From contig JAUCBJ010000847.1 of assembly GCA_032718475.1 (NCBI GenBank), positions 1 to 57,711 of the forward strand: a DNA stretch of 57,711 nucleotides, read 5' to 3'. This DNA is from Nemertoderma westbladi (lineage: Eukaryota; Xenacoelomorpha; Nemertodermatida; Nemertodermatidae). Position numbers and translations under genes: made by a program. The first letter of the stretch is position 1; each line of letters opens with the position of its first letter. Below the pieces are notes generated by a model that searched no databases, had not been told where the DNA came from, and was given only the letters and a program-made list of their open reading frames with translations. This document shows positions 55,933 through 57,711 of the stretch, one piece after another.

Positions 55933-56155
55933 TATTATCGTTATATTATATTTATTCACAGCCATTCAGCCATTGCCATAGTTTTGGTTTACAGTATAAT
56001 TCTATTTGAATTTGAGTGCGACAGTAATAAAAATAATAGGGTGGTATATGTATAGCCTGTTGTCACTTGTCAGTATGGCTGAGTACCCTTCAATGTTCCA
56101 CGATCTGAGCTCTATTAATTGGGCCTCCATCTTAGTCAGCTAAGTTCTCTAAGTG

Positions 56156-56262
56156 CTCTCCTCTGCTCATTCCAACTAAGTCAGGACCTTTCATCCAGTA
56201 AACCTCATATAAACGTAACATTCCAACTAAGTCAGGACCTTTGGACCTTTCATCAGTAAACC
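56156..56262. repeat. Imperfect direct duplication
   Basis: CATTCCAACTAAGTCAGGAC followed by CTTTCATC.AGTAAACCT occurs twice (about 56168 and 56219). Confidence 0.75.
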
Positions 56263-56610
56263 TAAGTGGATAAATGGAATCGTCAAATCTCAAATAAGGA
56301 TTATGGAACAAGCTTGGATTAGCTACAAAAATTAAAAACACTTTCTTCATTCACTTCACAGCCTACAACAAGCAAGCTAGAAACAAATGTATTTCGGTAA
56401 TTATATTTCGGCTGAAATCGAAAAGGCTACTTTTCATTTATAAATAAGTCAATGATTCAGTGCCACAGCAGAGCCAGAGACTAATTGTCAAATTGCATGC
56501 CCCTGAAATAACCAGCAAGTTATTAAATTGGTTTCGGGCGTTTCTCTCTTGTAGATACCAATGCGTCGTCATCAGTGGGAAAGCATCACCATTCACCGTG
56601 GCTACCTGTT

Positions 56611-56862
56611 GACAGTGGTGTTCCTCTGGGAAGTGTTGCTGGAGTTTTCCTATTCCTTGGATATGTGGATGATGTTCTAATTCTAACTCTACTCATTCAT
56701 CTTTTCGCCGATGACCTCAAAAACAGCGCTATACTGCCAGACTGCTATATTTGACCCCAGTAACATCACCTCTATTGCCCCAGTGATTTGTATGACCTGT
56801 ACCGCTGGAGCAAATTGTGGCAACTTCTTTTTAACCACGACAAATGTAAGGCAGTAAGGTAA
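56611..56862 (+). pseudogene. LINE reverse transcriptase core relic
   Basis: One frame reads DSGVPLGSVAGVFLFLGYVD, LIHLFADDLKNSAI and, after two in-frame stops, DLYDLYRWSKLWQLLFNHDK then CKAVR. It matches RT motifs: the SGVPQGSVLGPLLF block, FADD catalytic aspartates, and the W...FN..KC block of non-LTR elements. The stops and lack of flanking domains show decay. Confidence 0.85.
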
Positions 56863-57441
56863 TGCTCGACCACTCCCACTCACTAAAGTCCACAGATTTA
56901 CAAAAAGACTTGGGAGTCCTGTGATTAGTGATTGTGGATGACATTGGTGATTGGTTAATTCAACACATTACTCTTTGATACTATTATCATGAAATCTTTA
57001 GTCAGTGTCTTTCATTTCGAAGTGTGTGTTGTGCAAGGTTTAGTTTAGTTTATTTCGCCACACATGTTAAAATACATAAATACAACAAACAATTATACCT
57101 GGCATCAACTTATAAATACGCTACTGCGTGTTACACGGGATTGTTGCTAAATAATACTATACACGGGAAATAAAATTATTACATAATTATACAGTATGTT
57201 TTCCACTGTGTTAAAAAATTAAAATAACTACAATTATTATTATTATTGCACTCAAAATACACCTAATGGTGTACATCATCAAAAAGATAATTAATTTCTC
57301 TTTTAGTTGAAAATATGATGAAATGAAAATTACACTCAAAATACGATACGATATACAATAAAATCACGTAAAATAAAATACAATAAAATAAATCAGTGAT
57401 TTAAATATAAAAATTTAAATTTTTAAACGTTGGGGGGAAAG

Positions 57442-57673
57442 GGACATTATAAAATCAATAAAGGTACCGGTGGAGAGTAAAATGCGCACTGGCTACTTGT
57501 CGCACGGGGACATCACTGTATATGTTCATAATGGCCTCCATGGCCTTGTCTAGACGGTTCTTAAAGATATTTACGGACGGATTTCCAAGGATATCACGCG
57601 CATTCACTATGTCTTCACTTAACCTATTCCATATATTCACGACCCTAGTCGCGAAACTGTTGACATGAGGCAA
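57442..57673 (-). pseudogene. LINE C-terminal relic, opposite strand
   Basis: The minus-strand frame has NSFATRVVNIWNRLSEDIVN and FKNRLDKAMEAIM. The pattern 'R.VN.WN.LP..VV...S...FK..LD' is the usual C-terminus of many non-LTR retrotransposon polyproteins. It opposes the RT relic at 56611-56862, so these are separate insertions or a rearranged one. Further sequence beyond the window end may extend it. Confidence 0.75.
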
Positions 57674-57711
57674 ATGGTGACCAGCAGTATTCCGTTTGTA
57701 TAGCGCTAAAG

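Overview
The window is animal nuclear DNA: AT-rich, with spliced genes separated and invaded by satellites and transposon relics. Two conserved spliced genes could be assembled exon by exon. The Gq-alpha gene keeps the intron positions I know from vertebrate GNAQ and ends in EYNLV; the other gene is the cilium/centrosome protein CFAP96 (C4orf47). Protein sequences, frequent short palindromic words (TAGGCCTA, ACCGGTACCGG) and long poly-C/poly-G runs suggest a marine invertebrate, perhaps a deuterostome such as a tunicate, hemichordate or echinoderm. This is inference; I cannot name the species. A head-to-head pair of library amplification adapters at 5378-5429 suggests low-input amplified DNA, and a possible false join there.

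Layout. 1-5377: no confident gene. 5378-5429: adapter dimer. 5815-7890: array of an 18-bp unit. 9111-9466: tRNA-derived SINE with a triplicated tail. 9840-10081: long hairpin. 10082-10626: dispersed repeat. 10702-16623: nearly 6 kb of a 25-bp pyrimidine-rich unit that resembles a 3' splice site. 18537-29281 (+): CFAP96, six coding exons, 300 aa, with a candidate RFX X-box about 260 bp upstream. Its 7.5-kb third intron holds a tight same-strand set of three intronless ORFs: two related small membrane proteins of unknown function and an ACBD6-like protein. 34088-36172: array of a 38-bp unit. 38367-51187 (-): the Gq-alpha gene, seven coding exons, 353 aa. Its intron 5 begins with about 70 copies of a 52-bp unit made from the exon 5/intron 5 boundary. 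Its intron 2 holds nested DNA transposons. 51188-57711: repeats, LINE relics, a TA-flanked MITE and one unassigned open frame.

The most striking point is that tandem duplication has copied exon/intron junctions three separate times here: CFAP96 exon 2 (2 copies, in frame), CFAP96 exon 4 (5 copies) and Gq-alpha exon 5 (about 71 copies). Each copy carries a good 5' splice site. Two more large arrays carry splice-like motifs in every unit. The genes still look intact, so splicing must choose one junction among many near-identical ones.
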